Positions 1 to 9,919 of a stretch of DNA of 64,000 bases are shown piece by piece. Source of the stretch: Zasmidium citrigriseum (taxonomy: Eukaryota > Ascomycota > Dothideomycetes > Mycosphaerellales > Mycosphaerellaceae). Position 1 is the stretch's first letter. Every line of letters begins with the position of its first letter. The stretch spans positions 496,001-560,000 of the forward strand of contig NHNW01000012.1 of the NCBI GenBank assembly GCA_002786025.1, in the 5' to 3' direction. Under the pieces are notes generated by a model. The model saw nothing but the letters and a program-made list of their open reading frames with translations, ran no database searches and had not been told where the DNA came from. The position numbers were made by a program, and so were the translations under genes.

Positions 1-1053
1 CTGATTGAGGCTCAGCGTGGAAACACGGAGAAGGCACAGACCGTCTGGAGTACAGCTTTGAGTGCAAATTTGACTTCTACAGAACAACAACATGACGTTC
101 TTCTCCGGCACAGCCGTATGATGGCGCAATGCCGGACTGGTGATGAAGCAGCTGCCCTAAGAGATATTTGCGCGGTTGCAGATGCGTCTCCTCAGGGTCC
201 CAATAGCCCTGCGCATGAAGACGGTCAGCAAATTCGACAATTGAGATCCAAGCGATTGCTGGAGGAACAGCTCAATACCGCAATTTTGGGAGGCAATTTG
301 ACCTATGTACATCTGATTGTGGACTGCCTGGCCTGGTCTGAATACCTCGCCAATGATCATGACATCAATGCGGCCTTGCAGCTGTACCGCAAGCGCAGCT
401 CGAGGTTTCAAAGAGATGGCCAGTCTGCGACACTTGAGCTTCTCCACCAGTGCAAAGCCCGCCTGCTCAAGATGCACATCGACCGCCAACGGCCATTTAA
501 GCCCGCCGTGCTCAGGCGAGAGCTGGACGAAGCTCTGGAACTCTTCCCAAACAGCAGCATGCTGCTCGACCTGCAAACACGCATAGCGGCACAGGATCGC
601 CTTCGAAGCCTCGTTCATGAACAGAAAGTATCCGATCCCGCCAACATGTCCATTGTTCAGTGGTCGTTCAAGATCGCGGAGGAGCTGCGCCGGGCAGGAA
701 GTGAGGCTTTCGGTTCCACACCCAATACCGTGCGTGCTACATTCTCAAAGGCTTTGTTGAACACCGACAGCGCTGTCAGACACTCGCCCGCTCTGTGGAT
801 GATGTGGCTTCGATTTGAGCACAGTCGCGCAATTCAGGCGGAAGAGTCTCGGAAGCAAGATGCATTCCGTACGGCGAAGCAGGTCTTCTTGGATGGCTTG
901 CGGAATATACCCTGGGTTAAGCAGTGGGTCATTTGGGGCATGACGCTGCTGGCGCCCGCGATGAACCCTGCTGAGATGCGGCAGGCGTATGATGTCCTGG
1001 TCGAGCGGGGCTTGCGATCAAGAGTGGATGTCGAAGATCTGCTAGTCGTATGA
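1..1053 (+). CDS. NRDE2: NRDE2-like protein, C-terminal part (5' end outside window)
   Basis: The frame is open from base 1 to the TGA at 1051-1053 (350 residues), so the start and N-terminal half lie upstream. The protein is made of helical hairpins of HAT/TPR type. Its end, with WVKQWVIWGM, MNPAEMRQAYDVLVERGLR and a final VDVEDLL, matches the conserved tail of NRDE-2 proteins (DUF1740). In that family the C terminus reads 'PW.K' followed by 'LR..Y.vL.ERelR...dLeEl'. NRDE2 acts in the nucleus in RNA surveillance and co-transcriptional silencing with the MTR4-type exosome helicase. No intron is evident in the visible part. The family call rests on recognised motifs, not on a search. The gene converges on the minus-strand gene that ends at 1079, only 25 bp away. 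Confidence 0.72.
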   Translation: MIEAQRGNTEKAQTVWSTALSANLTSTEQQHDVLLRHSRMMAQCRTGDEAAALRDICAVADASPQGPNSPAHEDGQQIRQLRSKRLLEEQLNTAILGGNLTYVHLIVDCLAWSEYLANDHDINAALQLYRKRSSRFQRDGQSATLELLHQCKARLLKMHIDRQRPFKPAVLRRELDEALELFPNSSMLLDLQTRIAAQDRLRSLVHEQKVSDPANMSIVQWSFKIAEELRRAGSEAFGSTPNTVRATFSKALLNTDSAVRHSPALWMMWLRFEHSRAIQAEESRKQDAFRTAKQVFLDGLRNIPWVKQWVIWGMTLLAPAMNPAEMRQAYDVLVERGLRSRVDVEDLLVV

Positions 1054-1078
1054 AATCGTTGTCGAACTGGAATTGCAA

Positions 1079-1734
1079 TTAAGAGTGGCCGCCGTGGGTC
1101 CGCCATCCGTCCGGATGAAAACGAAGCTCTTTGAGAGAAAGGTAAGTACCCTGAACGTGCGATGCAGCGCCCCCTTCCTCTCCCGGACCAAAAGCTGCTT
1201 TTGCATCAAAGCACAGCCGGCTCTCATCACGCAGCAAAGCCAGGCGTAGCATGCTCATAAAGTCCAGCCAGTCACCAGAGTCTGGTCCATTCCCGTCGCG
1301 CTCTTGCACGAGGATATTTATCAAACGCTCCAGTGCATCGACCGTCGTCTGGCGCATGATATCCGGGATGTCATTCGCGATCTCGTCGATGAAAGTTTCC
1401 ACAGTCTGCTGACTAGAAGGTCTCTGCCCGAAACCGAAAGTCAGCAAGTTTCGAGCAAAAGCAAGGTCTTCAAAAGGAAACAGCGACTCACCTCAGTCAG
1501 CCGATGCGCTGCTTGCTGCGTGGAGCACATGATCACTGCGACCTCTTCCAAGTCAAGAATACAAGCAAAAGCCTCCTGCATACTAGAGTCAAGAGCCTTG
1601 GAATCGCCGAGCGCAGCGTCCTTGATCTGGACGAGTGAGAGTGGTGGTATTTTGCTCATGTAGGGCCATTTGTCCGAAGATGGCATGCCCCGTGCAGGGG
1701 ACGTTGCTGCTTTTGGTGGTTGGCGCCGGAACAT
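1079..1734 (-). CDS. Hypothetical protein, two exons
   Basis: Exon 1 is 1492-1734 and exon 2 is 1079-1423, separated by a 68-bp intron (1424-1491) with GTGAGT at its 5' end and GGGCAG at its 3' end. The join is phase 0 and gives 195 residues. The sequence is acidic and helical (QTVETFIDEIANDIPDIM is typical) with no membrane segment and no motif I recognise. An in-frame stop lies just upstream of the ATG at 1734, but later in-frame ATGs (for example MSKIPPLSL) could be the real start. I cannot assign a function. It is tail-to-tail with the NRDE2-like gene. Confidence 0.5.
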
Positions 1735-2423
1735 ACTGGCCGTCTACTGGATGAGATTGACGATATGGGCAAGTCTCGGTCTCGTCTTGATGGTCGAAAG
1801 TAGAGGTAGATGGCTTGCTGTTAACGGGATGGTGTCGCCAAAGGCGAGTCTGATGTTGTTGGCCGGCAGTCGATGTAGATGATGAAGGAGTACAAGCGTA
1901 GGACTGGGAAATTGGAGATATTCAAAAGGGAAGAAATAAATTTGCAGACATTTTACTGGCCTTCAAAAGGCAGCACTGGTCGGTAGAATGAAACCATGGC
2001 TTCAGTAAATAGCTGGTAATCTGGCACCAGTAAGAATGCATGTATAAGTAATGGTGCACGTCCCGAACGCCACATACAAGCATGGAAAAGCAAATTACGA
2101 GCTGGAATATGCGGGATATGTTAAGCTTTCACTACTGTTCTTTGGTTCACAATTACCGCTTCACCTGCGATGGTGCTTTTCCCTTGCATGTGAAAGGCCC
2201 GTGCAGCCACGCGAGCGCCAATGCTCGGAAAGCTCGTACCCGCAGCCGATGCGCCGAACTGCGTCATCGCAGAACTCGCTGCTCACGCGATGCACTTCTA
2301 ATCAACATCTCACACCCTGCCTCACACATACGCCGCCAGACCTTCGAAAAGACTAGTCTCAGAGACACCGAAAATACAGAGCGATTAGAAACAGATCAGT
2401 TCCCGGAGCGATAGGCAGCAGCC
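1735..2423. other. Intergenic region, no gene seen
   Basis: This stretch lies between two divergently transcribed genes and probably holds both promoters. Several short open frames overlap each other on the + strand without codon bias or recognisable products. No repeat or RNA gene was seen. Confidence 0.5.
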
Positions 2424-3494
2424 ATGGATAAGATGAAAGGAATCGCCAAGGGTGGATGGCACCCGAGCGGCGACAAACGGATACATCGGGATACATGGAA
2501 ATCAGATCTCAAAGGCGTAGCAACAGGCAAGAAGAAGGACCCGTACGAGGAGCAAAGGAATCATCAATCTAGGCCTCTTACCAGTCTTCAAGATCCGGAC
2601 TCATTCGGACCTCCGCCGAAACACTCGGCTTATTACGATGCCAATGGCGTGAGCCGTACTGGAACGGGACTGAGCAGTGGAGGTGTTAGTAGAACAGGAA
2701 CAGCATCATCCGTGAGTAGTGGACCAAGTGGCGGATGGGGAGCGCCGGCAGTCCGGAGTGGATATGCGCAGCAGAAACGAGAAAGAGAAGAGCAGGAGCG
2801 GCAGCGAATGGAACAGCAGGTTCAAGAGGAGAAGGCTGGACCGTACAGGACAGATACTTCAGGATTGAGGACGGATCATCTTCCCAAACCTCCTGTGAGA
2901 CGGGCAGAAGCTGGGAGCCCAGGTACTGCAAGTCCTGTTCGCACATCATCTCCTGCGCTCCCACCTCGTCAGCCGCCAAGACAAGCAGCAGCTCCACCAC
3001 CTTCGCTTCCTCCCAGGCAGAACGAGTATCCAGATGAATATACGCCGGCGCCTCCGCCGCCCTACAATGAGGCCTTGACCCAGCCTCAAGTGCAGCAGAA
3101 TCAGAATCCCGCTGCGATAAACCAGGGAGCTGCCAACAGATTAGGCCAGGCAGGCGTCTCAGTGCCCGGATTTGGAATTGGAGGGAGCAGTAATTCGCAA
3201 CAAGAGTCTCCTGCGGTACGAGGACCTCCAGTGGGACAGCTAAGCGAGCTTCAACAACGTTTTGCGAGGATGAATACCGGTGCGTCGAATGAGGCATCAT
3301 CACCCGCAAGTCCGATATCACCCGCAAATGGACTGGCAGCGGCGGCACAGAAGAAAGCTCCACCGCCTCCACCACCGAAGAAGGCTGCGTTACATGCTCC
3401 TGCTCAACAGAGTCCGGGCGCCTCCGGATTCAACCACGAGCAAGCACCTACGCCGCCGCCTCTGCCGATGAGCAGTAAACCGAGGCCTTCTTGA
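2424..3494 (+). CDS. Proline-rich, SH3-ligand-type protein (Aim3-like)
   Basis: Single exon, 356 residues; the ATG at 2424 sits in gcagccATGG. The N terminus is basic (MDKMKGIAKGGWHPSGDKR), followed by a segment with DPDSFGPPPKHSAYY, then a long low-complexity region. That region carries many polyproline stretches (PALPPRQPPR, SLPPRQNEY, PAPPPPYNEA, KKAPPPPPPKKA) and the short conserved-looking block GQLSELQQRFARMN. The arrangement resembles filamentous-fungal proteins related to yeast Aim3, which bind SH3 proteins at cortical actin patches. That name is an inference from composition and the GPPPK and LQQRFA blocks. PxxP sites and a PPPY site suggest binding to SH3 and WW domains. No catalytic domain, signal peptide or membrane segment is seen. 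Confidence 0.7.
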   Translation: MDKMKGIAKGGWHPSGDKRIHRDTWKSDLKGVATGKKKDPYEEQRNHQSRPLTSLQDPDSFGPPPKHSAYYDANGVSRTGTGLSSGGVSRTGTASSVSSGPSGGWGAPAVRSGYAQQKREREEQERQRMEQQVQEEKAGPYRTDTSGLRTDHLPKPPVRRAEAGSPGTASPVRTSSPALPPRQPPRQAAAPPPSLPPRQNEYPDEYTPAPPPPYNEALTQPQVQQNQNPAAINQGAANRLGQAGVSVPGFGIGGSSNSQQESPAVRGPPVGQLSELQQRFARMNTGASNEASSPASPISPANGLAAAAQKKAPPPPPPKKAALHAPAQQSPGASGFNHEQAPTPPPLPMSSKPRPS

Positions 3495-4457
3495 GTGAAG
3501 CGTTCAGATGAGAGATGTCAATGAGTCAAAGTTGTTGAACGTCTCGCGATTGCTCCTCGAATCAAACGTTGATCCCACCATCTATGCTGTAGATTGCCCC
3601 TGTGATGAAGTTACTGTCTTCGGACAGCGGGAACATTATGGGCTCCGCAGAATCGCAACGTATTCCGGCCGTCGCTTTCTCTGAACCGGCAGTGCATTTA
3701 CAATCTGAAGCTAGATGGCCTGCTTGTTAAGCGAAGTGAATGACTCTGCATATGCGAGCACCTAATGATTGAATGCGTTGACACAAGCTTGGCCGCGGAT
3801 TTCAATCCAGTGGCAATGGATCGGTCGGAAGTCTAGTCAGATGTCAACGAAGAATCCCCAGATTGCTGCACTAGGCTCGTGGTACTATCAGAGGAAGCAC
3901 TGCCATGGAGAGGCGTATTGTCTTCGAGTTAGTAGTCTACGAATGGCAACATTGAATGAAGGCTTCAGGCTGGTGGAAGGTCTTGTCAGATGTCGACGAA
4001 GGAATCCCCAGATTGCTGCACTGGTTTCGATATATTCTCAGAGGAAGCACTACCACGGAGAAGCCCTTTGTCCTGGAGATAGTAGCCCAGGAAGGGCAAT
4101 GCTCGATATCGTAGGCAATGGGCGAGGCACTGGTAGGCTTGGCCCTGACCGGATGTCCTTCCCCCAGAATCGTGAATCGACTGAAATGGTACCAGAGCAA
4201 GAGGTGGTAGCTTGGTCCTGCTTGTTTTCGGAGAGATAGAGCCTGCCCGCATGCGTCGCTCTTCCTTCACTCAACGCCCGCCTTCCTTCACTCGAATGCG
4301 AGCTCTTCCTTTCACTCGCACGTCTCTGAGCATCCGATCCCCACCGATCGCTCTCACAGCACAAGCCCTCGTGCCACCTATCAATAGCTCGACACTCGAC
4401 TATGAATCGGGGATAGCCATCGCTACCAACCACATCTACCCAGCACAAGTCGCTCCA
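3495..4457. other. Intergenic region with the 149-bp duplication
   Basis: Apart from the direct duplication at 3836-4101 nothing gene-like is seen. Open frames here straddle the repeat and have no protein-like composition. The stretch around 4250-4320 repeats the short word CTTCACTC several times and could be 5' leader of the F-box gene. Confidence 0.5.
3836..4101. repeat. Imperfect direct duplication, 149-bp period
   Basis: Two related copies of about 115 bp start at 3836 and 3985. Both begin GTCAGATGTC and share AATCCCCAGATTGCTGCACT, AGAGGAAGCACT and, near the end, AGTAG followed by GGCAA. Copies differ by scattered substitutions and small gaps. The repeat lies in an otherwise empty intergenic stretch. 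Confidence 0.75.
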
Positions 4458-5222
4458 ATGCCGGCCGGACTGAACGACCTCCCTCCCGAGCTCATGCTCA
4501 TGGTCGTGGAGTCTCTATCAGCCGCCGAGATCCAGCAAACAAGAGCAATTTGTCGAGATCTTCACACCTTCGTGAATACACACACCTGTCGCCTGGCGCG
4601 AGCAATCCGCACACGAGAGCGCACCCGCTTGCAGGAGGAGATCAAGGATGCAGTCGGATATGGTGAAAAGCTCGGCCTAGTGCCCGCCCTTCGACGATGG
4701 ACGCGGAGGAGAGGCATATCCACACACGCGCCCACACAGAAGTTCCAAGCTACGCTCTTTACCCTCACCCACGCCAGCGCGCTCATGGAAGCGCCCCTCA
4801 CGCCACCGGTTAAGGAGTTCGTTGCCTGCATCGTACGACGACTGATGCAAGTCCACCTCTATCACGCCCGCTACAAGGGAGCAATTCCACCAAGTTTCGA
4901 GAACAGCTCTCTCTTTCTCGAGATGATCGAGAAGGATACTGGCATCCCAATCAGTGGCTCGCTGCCGCATCAATCGAAGGAGATAGCTCGATTCTTCAGA
5001 GAAGTCTCGACCGACGGGCTCGAAGGACGGATATTGAGGAGGAAGGATGATCAGGCCTCCCCCAAGCCAATTACGCCGTATATCGAGTACATGCCGACCG
5101 CCGACTCCGCCATCACAATGTCTGGTAGCTCAGTGAACCTGGAGAGCCTCGATGTGCCATCGATCCCAGCTCGATCTATCGGCCACATCGCCTATTTCTC
5201 GAGGAAAGAGAGCCATCGTTAG
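4458..5222 (+). CDS. F-box domain protein
   Basis: From the ATG at 4458 the product is 254 residues. It opens with LNDLPPELMLMVVESL, the classic first helix of an F-box, followed by AEIQQTRAICRDLHTFVN, which fits its second half. F-box proteins join Skp1-Cullin ubiquitin ligases and present substrates through their C-terminal part. Here the rest (helical, no leucine-rich or WD repeats) is not recognisable. The reading frame is open upstream and an in-frame ATG at 4251 would add 69 residues, but that extension is Ser/Pro/Arg-rich and looks untranslated, so I prefer 4458. The gene ends in a basic SRKESHR tail. Single exon. Confidence 0.7.
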   Translation: MPAGLNDLPPELMLMVVESLSAAEIQQTRAICRDLHTFVNTHTCRLARAIRTRERTRLQEEIKDAVGYGEKLGLVPALRRWTRRRGISTHAPTQKFQATLFTLTHASALMEAPLTPPVKEFVACIVRRLMQVHLYHARYKGAIPPSFENSSLFLEMIEKDTGIPISGSLPHQSKEIARFFREVSTDGLEGRILRRKDDQASPKPITPYIEYMPTADSAITMSGSSVNLESLDVPSIPARSIGHIAYFSRKESHR

Positions 5223-6519
5223 GAGCTAATACGGCGATGGACAGCACAGACGAAGCTGATTTGGTGGGGAACGAGCTTCGAGAGGCGAATGGCCGGTGAG
5301 AGGTCGCTGCAGGATGCCAGTATCTTGGAGAGCCTGTACATTCATTAGTAGTCTCCCAATGATCGTTAACCCCCGTCTCTCTCTCTCCCTCTCCCTCTTC
5401 TTCAAGCCATCGATGGCTCCATCGAGTCTCTAAGATTAATCTAGCGAGCCGGGGATCGCTCGCCCAATCCGCGCCTCTCACCCTCTCTCGCCCACAGGGT
5501 CTCTTCTCTAAGCCATTGCTGCCCCTAACGAGGGTCTGAGACTAGTCCAAAGACCCGGGGATACCATCGTCCGGCACACCTAACGCGGGTCTCAGGCCTT
5601 GCCCTCTCAAACCAGAAGACTTCCAAATCGATTCAGGATCATAGCTCTCCTTCATTTCGAACCTCATCTCTCCTCTATTTCAGGCTTCTATAAGCCATCG
5701 TAGCCTCTATAAAGAATCTGAGGACGACACAACAATGCGGAGATCCATCGTTCGATCGATCATGCCTCTATCTCCTCACCACGCTACCGGCGTTCTACTT
5801 TCACTTCATAGTTCGAGACTCTTCACTCCATGTGTCGCAACTCTTCACTCGAGGCCTCACAATTCTTCACTCGAGCCTGCCTGTCTCTCCATCTCTCTCG
5901 CTCTCTCTATCCTTCTCAATAGTCATTGAAGCAGTCTTTCAGTGGCTCGAGGGTTGATTCTTTTCCGGGGATTGGATCGACACGGCATTCTTCTGCCTGC
6001 TCCCTCGAGCTGCTCCAACGGACTCTTGAACTCGATGGGAGAGGATAAAACGTGATTCAGCTGCCACATGACTTTCTCCAGGTTGAATGAACTCTACATG
6101 ATCGTTCAAACAGTTGTTTGTTGGCATATGGATTGCGCGCCTTTCTGGGGAATGGAATGCATCTACATGTCACTTCCCATATGCTTTTCATACTTTCTTA
6201 TGCACATCACCGCCTCGGAATCGGATCCTGATGACCCCTGTTGCATAACAACATCCCTGCAGCATAGGAAAGCCATTGCCTTTTCGGACTCTCTTTGGCC
6301 TCGTTCAACCTCTTTGCGAACGCGATGGGCTCGTTCATGAAGATCCACGTAAGGCGCACACGAAATTTCTCCAGGCAGCACACTTGGCAAGATCAAGCAA
6401 AATGTGCAAAGCTTGGACACATTGTAAGAGAAATCTTTGAGATATAAAAGTCGAGTACGTTCCTTCGATCCTGCAAACACCGAAAACCAAGATCCCGAAT
6501 ACAGACCACCACGATTCCA
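5223..6519. other. Intergenic region, pyrimidine-rich with degenerate repeats
   Basis: No credible gene is seen in this 1.3-kb gap. It contains a CT tract at about 5374-5402. Three degenerate direct repeats begin AAGCCAT at 5404, 5510 and 5692. The word CTTCACTCGA recurs around 5820-5880. The last 100 bp are the promoter of the dehydrogenase gene. Confidence 0.5.
6443..6449 (+). promoter_or_regulatory. Candidate TATA box of the dehydrogenase gene
   Basis: TATAAAA lies 71-77 bp upstream of the ATG at 6520, a usual spacing for a fungal core promoter. Assigned by motif and position only. Confidence 0.4.
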
Positions 6520-7542
6520 ATGGCATCACCCCAACCTCTCGTCTGGCACGTCACGGGCTGCAGCTCGGGCTTTGGCAACAACCTCATCAAGTCCATTCTG
6601 CAACGCGGCGACAAGGCCATCGCAACGGCTCGAAGTGTCGACTCCATCACCGATCTCAAGAGCCTTGGAGCGACAACTTTGCAGCTGGACGTCTCTGCGC
6701 CTGCTGAAGAGCTCAACAAGAAGATCGCGGAAGCCATCGCCATTCATGGCCACATCGATGTGATTGTGCACAATGCTGGAGCCATCCAGTACGGCGCTAT
6801 TGAAGACCTGACGTGAGTGAAGCTTAGAAAGAAGGCGCATCGATGGTGGCTGACTTGGAGGCTAGGACTGAAATGCTCCTTCGCCAACTCGAAACCAACA
6901 CCTTCGGCCCTTTGAATCTGACCAAGGCGATCCTGCCTCATTTCCGCGAGCGCAAAGCTGGTCATATCGTCCTCGTCAGCTCCTCGCTTCCTTGGACAGG
7001 TGGCCCAGGCCTCGGTGGTCATGCTGCTAGCAAAGCTGCTGCTGATAGTGTGTATCCCCCAAACACGAGTCAAGAACACCAGCTGATGATGGTTGTTAGC
7101 CCTCTTCTCGACCATGGCGTCAGAGATCCAGCCCTTCGGCATCAAGACCTTGATCCTCCAACCAGGAAGCTTCTGTACGAACATCACCAACCCAAGCCGC
7201 TACAACTTCCCACCGTCGATCGCGTATAAGGAGACGATGGAGTGGATGGAGAAGCATCTCGCCGAGTTAAACGGCACGCAGCAAGGCGACCCGGCTCGTT
7301 TCGCGGAAGTCGTTGTCGATCTTGTCAAGGGCCAGGGATATGCCGAGGGCAAAGAAGTTCCCACGAAGCTCGTCGTGGGAAGCGATGTGTCTACGTTCAG
7401 AGGTGCTTGGCTGGACAAGGAGAAGGCTACCAACGAGGAGTGGATGCCTCTGGTCGCGAACACGAACTTCGGTGCCAAACCGTACGAGGCTAGGAAGCAT
7501 GGTGAGCCATTGCCGGAGCCGTGGCAGAAGATGAAGGAGTAA
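6520..7542 (+). CDS. Short-chain dehydrogenase/reductase, active-site Tyr replaced by His
   Basis: Exons 6520-6812, 6866-7047 and 7100-7542 join in frame to give 305 residues; introns are 53 and 52 bp (GTGAGT...CTAG and GTGTGT...TTAG). Family marks are the N-terminal TGCSSGFG cofactor loop, LDV at the second strand, HNAG after the fourth strand, and VSSS with the catalytic Ser. It resembles the fungal SDRs annotated as oxidoreductases of ketone or alcohol substrates using NADP(H). The position expected to be YxxxK reads HAASK, so Lys is kept but the proton-donating Tyr is His. The base reads CAT where TAT or TAC is expected. Substrate unknown; activity uncertain because of this substitution. 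Confidence 0.85.
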
Positions 7543-7621
7543 CGATCGTTTCCGCGGTATCGTAGAGGTTCGTAGATATATCGTTTGTCGTAAATCGTAA
7601 GCACAACCTCACCACATACCT

Positions 7622-8314
7622 TTATCTCCAAATCTCCACCTCAACGTCCACACTCCCCTCCGCCAGACAGCATTCCCAGCCTGAAAATCTCGCCATCGGT
7701 ACAATCGAGACCCGATGTCCATTCTCCAAACTCTGCATCCAATCCCGCATCTCCCCATGAGCATCATCCACGTCCAAAACCTCCTCATGGACCGACCACT
7801 CCTTCTTCGCAACAGGATTCCTCGCGCAGCAAGGCCCTCTCCTGACTTTATCCCCTCCACCCTCAAGGGCAACTGCCTGTGCCAACTTCGTCCTCCCAAC
7901 CTCCAGCCAACTCCAACTCCCGCTCTTGGGATCTTGAACCCAGCCTTGGTCTTTCGATTTTGCCTTTAATGTGATTCTTTTCACGCGGCCCGTCCAGTCT
8001 TTATGTTCATCGTCTTTGAGATATTTTATTGCAGGTGTTTGAACATATGGAATGGCTCGAGCTTCGGGGCCGTAGCTCCTAATCTCGTCGCGGCGGTACG
8101 TGTTGGCTGTAAAGTGTACGCAGTCGTAATGTGCGTGTTGGAGGATGATTGTGAGAAGTTCTTCAGGAAGACGGTAGGCGGAGGCTCGGTGGATCCAGTG
8201 GAGAGCGGAGCGGATGTCTTGTGGGTTTCTGGGGTAGGATGGAGGGGTGATTTTGGCTGTAGTGGAGGAGGAGGCCATGGGTTGCGAGTTGAAGCGGCGG
8301 TACATTCCTAGCAT
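7622..8314 (-). CDS. Fungal protein of unknown function with C-terminal GDRVSIWARA-like domain
   Basis: Single exon, 230 residues, ATG at 8314. A short RLPEELLTIILQHAHYD segment near residue 48 recalls an F-box helix. The middle part has DQGWVQDPKSGSWSWLEV and the end reads ENGHRVSIVPMARFSGWECCLAEGSVDVEVEI. This order of a strand-rich domain with 'SKDQGW', 'GSWSWLE' and a terminal 'GHRVSIVPMARFSGW' block is known to me from fungal hypothetical proteins, often preceded by ankyrin repeats or F-boxes. No enzymatic residues can be named. A conserved domain of unknown role is the safest call. Confidence 0.65.
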   Translation of the reverse strand: MLGMYRRFNSQPMASSSTTAKITPPSYPRNPQDIRSALHWIHRASAYRLPEELLTIILQHAHYDCVHFTANTYRRDEIRSYGPEARAIPYVQTPAIKYLKDDEHKDWTGRVKRITLKAKSKDQGWVQDPKSGSWSWLEVGRTKLAQAVALEGGGDKVRRGPCCARNPVAKKEWSVHEEVLDVDDAHGEMRDWMQSLENGHRVSIVPMARFSGWECCLAEGSVDVEVEIWR

Positions 8315-8852
8315 TGCGATGATGGCAAATTGATTTTACTAAGGAGTTTGGTGAGTCAATGTACAGGTGACTGTTTGTGCAACATCGAAGCCTGCTGTGA
8401 AGTGCAACATTGGAGTTGGCCGAGCTATGACGTCAACCATTAGAGCTGCTCCTTCCGCATTGGATGTAGACTCAAGGCTAGTAGATTTAGCGCAAATACT
8501 TGAGTGAGTGAGTGAGTGCAATGCAATTGCGAGACTCCACATACTCAACATGAAGGAACGCTCTCGCCACTGGGCAGTCAAGAGCCGCGCAACTGTCGGG
8601 AGCAATGTGCCGGCTCGACCTTGTCAACATGTTCCTTCTTCCCACCCACAACAACCAACACTCAGCATCCATACAGCCGTTGTCGTCTCCATTGCTGACC
8701 CAACATTGAAGATCGGCGAGACCAAACTCATTCTTCAATATCGCAACATCGCATACCAAGGTACGAAATCACTTCACACCTCACGAACAATACAAGTGCT
8801 GGGATCTGGCAGCCAGAACCATTCCCGGGTCAGCACAGTCTCGAAAGCCATC
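8315..8852. other. Intergenic region between divergent genes
   Basis: Contains a tetranucleotide microsatellite at 8501-8518 (TGAG repeated about four and a half times). The frame of the downstream small ORF is open through part of this stretch, but the sequence upstream of 8853 has no protein-like character. Probably promoter and leader. Confidence 0.45.
8501..8518. repeat. TGAG microsatellite
   Basis: Four and a half tandem copies of the tetranucleotide TGAG, seen directly. Confidence 0.85.
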
Positions 8853-9068
8853 ATGTCGCTCACCGTTGGCTCGAACGCCTCCAGAGCGCAGGAGATCGAA
8901 GTCGCCGTCAAAGCCTCCATTTCGCCTCTCGACATCGCGTGGGTGGGCCTCAAGTCGTTTGTTAACTATATCTTCGCGGACCTGCCCTACCTTCTTGTGT
9001 GCGTCGGATACCTCTCGGTCGGGTTCGTGGCGCTGTGGACCCGTGGCGAGATCTGCGGGTTAAATTAG
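8853..9068 (+). CDS. Small single-pass membrane protein (hypothetical)
   Basis: A 71-residue ORF starting MSLTVGSNASRAQEIEV. One hydrophobic segment of about 20 residues runs from LPYLLVCVGYLS to VGFVALW near the C terminus, and a charged RGE follows. The ATG at 8853 is chosen because the upstream in-frame sequence looks like leader. Length and layout would suit a small organelle or ER membrane subunit, but I recognise no family. Only the single TM helix and the open frame support it. Confidence 0.4.
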   Translation: MSLTVGSNASRAQEIEVAVKASISPLDIAWVGLKSFVNYIFADLPYLLVCVGYLSVGFVALWTRGEICGLN

Positions 9069-9919
9069 GGCGCGAGAAACGAAAGCGGAGAACAAACCGG
9101 TGCAATGCGTAGCAAGAAAAGCTGGGAAAAGTTCTTGTAGGGACAATCCAACAGGAGACGTTCTTGGTGAAGCGTTCTCCTAGTCCATAGACGTGTTATA
9201 GGCCAGCGATCGTGACCCTAGTGGCTTGCTGTATCGTGGAGGTTTGCGGAATCTGTAGGGCATTCTTGTCCGTTTTGGCTAGCAGGCTGGTTTTTCTATC
9301 GCTTTCATGAATCCGAACACGGCCAGCCTTGACGTCGTTTTGCTCACTGTTGGTCCATCTCCGAAAAGGCCGCAAATTTTGAGACCCATGGCAAGGTCGA
9401 TAGCAGCTCGAAAATGTTTCGCTGGAGAGAGATCGCCACTTTTACACTGACGGGAACCACGATGATAAAGCATTGCCGATGGCGCAGTTACTCCGATGCA
9501 TCTCCCACGGGTCACAAGGAATCCTCTCTACCGTTGAGTGACTTCCAGGCGAATGTTGCGCTGGTGAATGCCTAGTCGCGTCTCGTCCGTCCAGATGTTC
9601 AACCTCCAACACGCGATTCGCTGGCGCTCTCATCGTCAAAGAAAAGATCTGGCACATGAAAAGAAGCAGGTGACCTTGAGAAGAAGCGCGCGTCCCACGC
9701 GGTGGAAATAGAGTTTCTTGAGCAGGGATCTGGTCACAGTGACGTACGGCGTCGATCACGAGCTGGCGTCTGGCTCGGAGCGCGATATATGGCCGGCGAC
9801 AAAAGACGCACCTTCAAGGTCGGTGCATGACCGCTCTATCAGAACCAGAAACAAAGAGATGGACATCTAACATTCAATCATAGAGAACCGCTGCGTACGC
9901 GCTGGGATTCCTATCGGAC
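9069..9919. other. Intergenic region, no gene seen
   Basis: About 850 bp without a supported gene. Short frames on the minus strand lack codon bias. The last 100 bp should hold the promoter and leader of the hydrolase gene. Confidence 0.45.

Noticed and set aside
2686..3375. 229-residue open frame on the minus strand
   Set aside because: Shadow of the proline-rich gene; it has no family resemblance and the + strand product is coherent.
3769..4239. 156-residue open frame across the duplication
   Set aside because: It is formed by the 149-bp repeat plus unrelated sequence and has no protein-like features.
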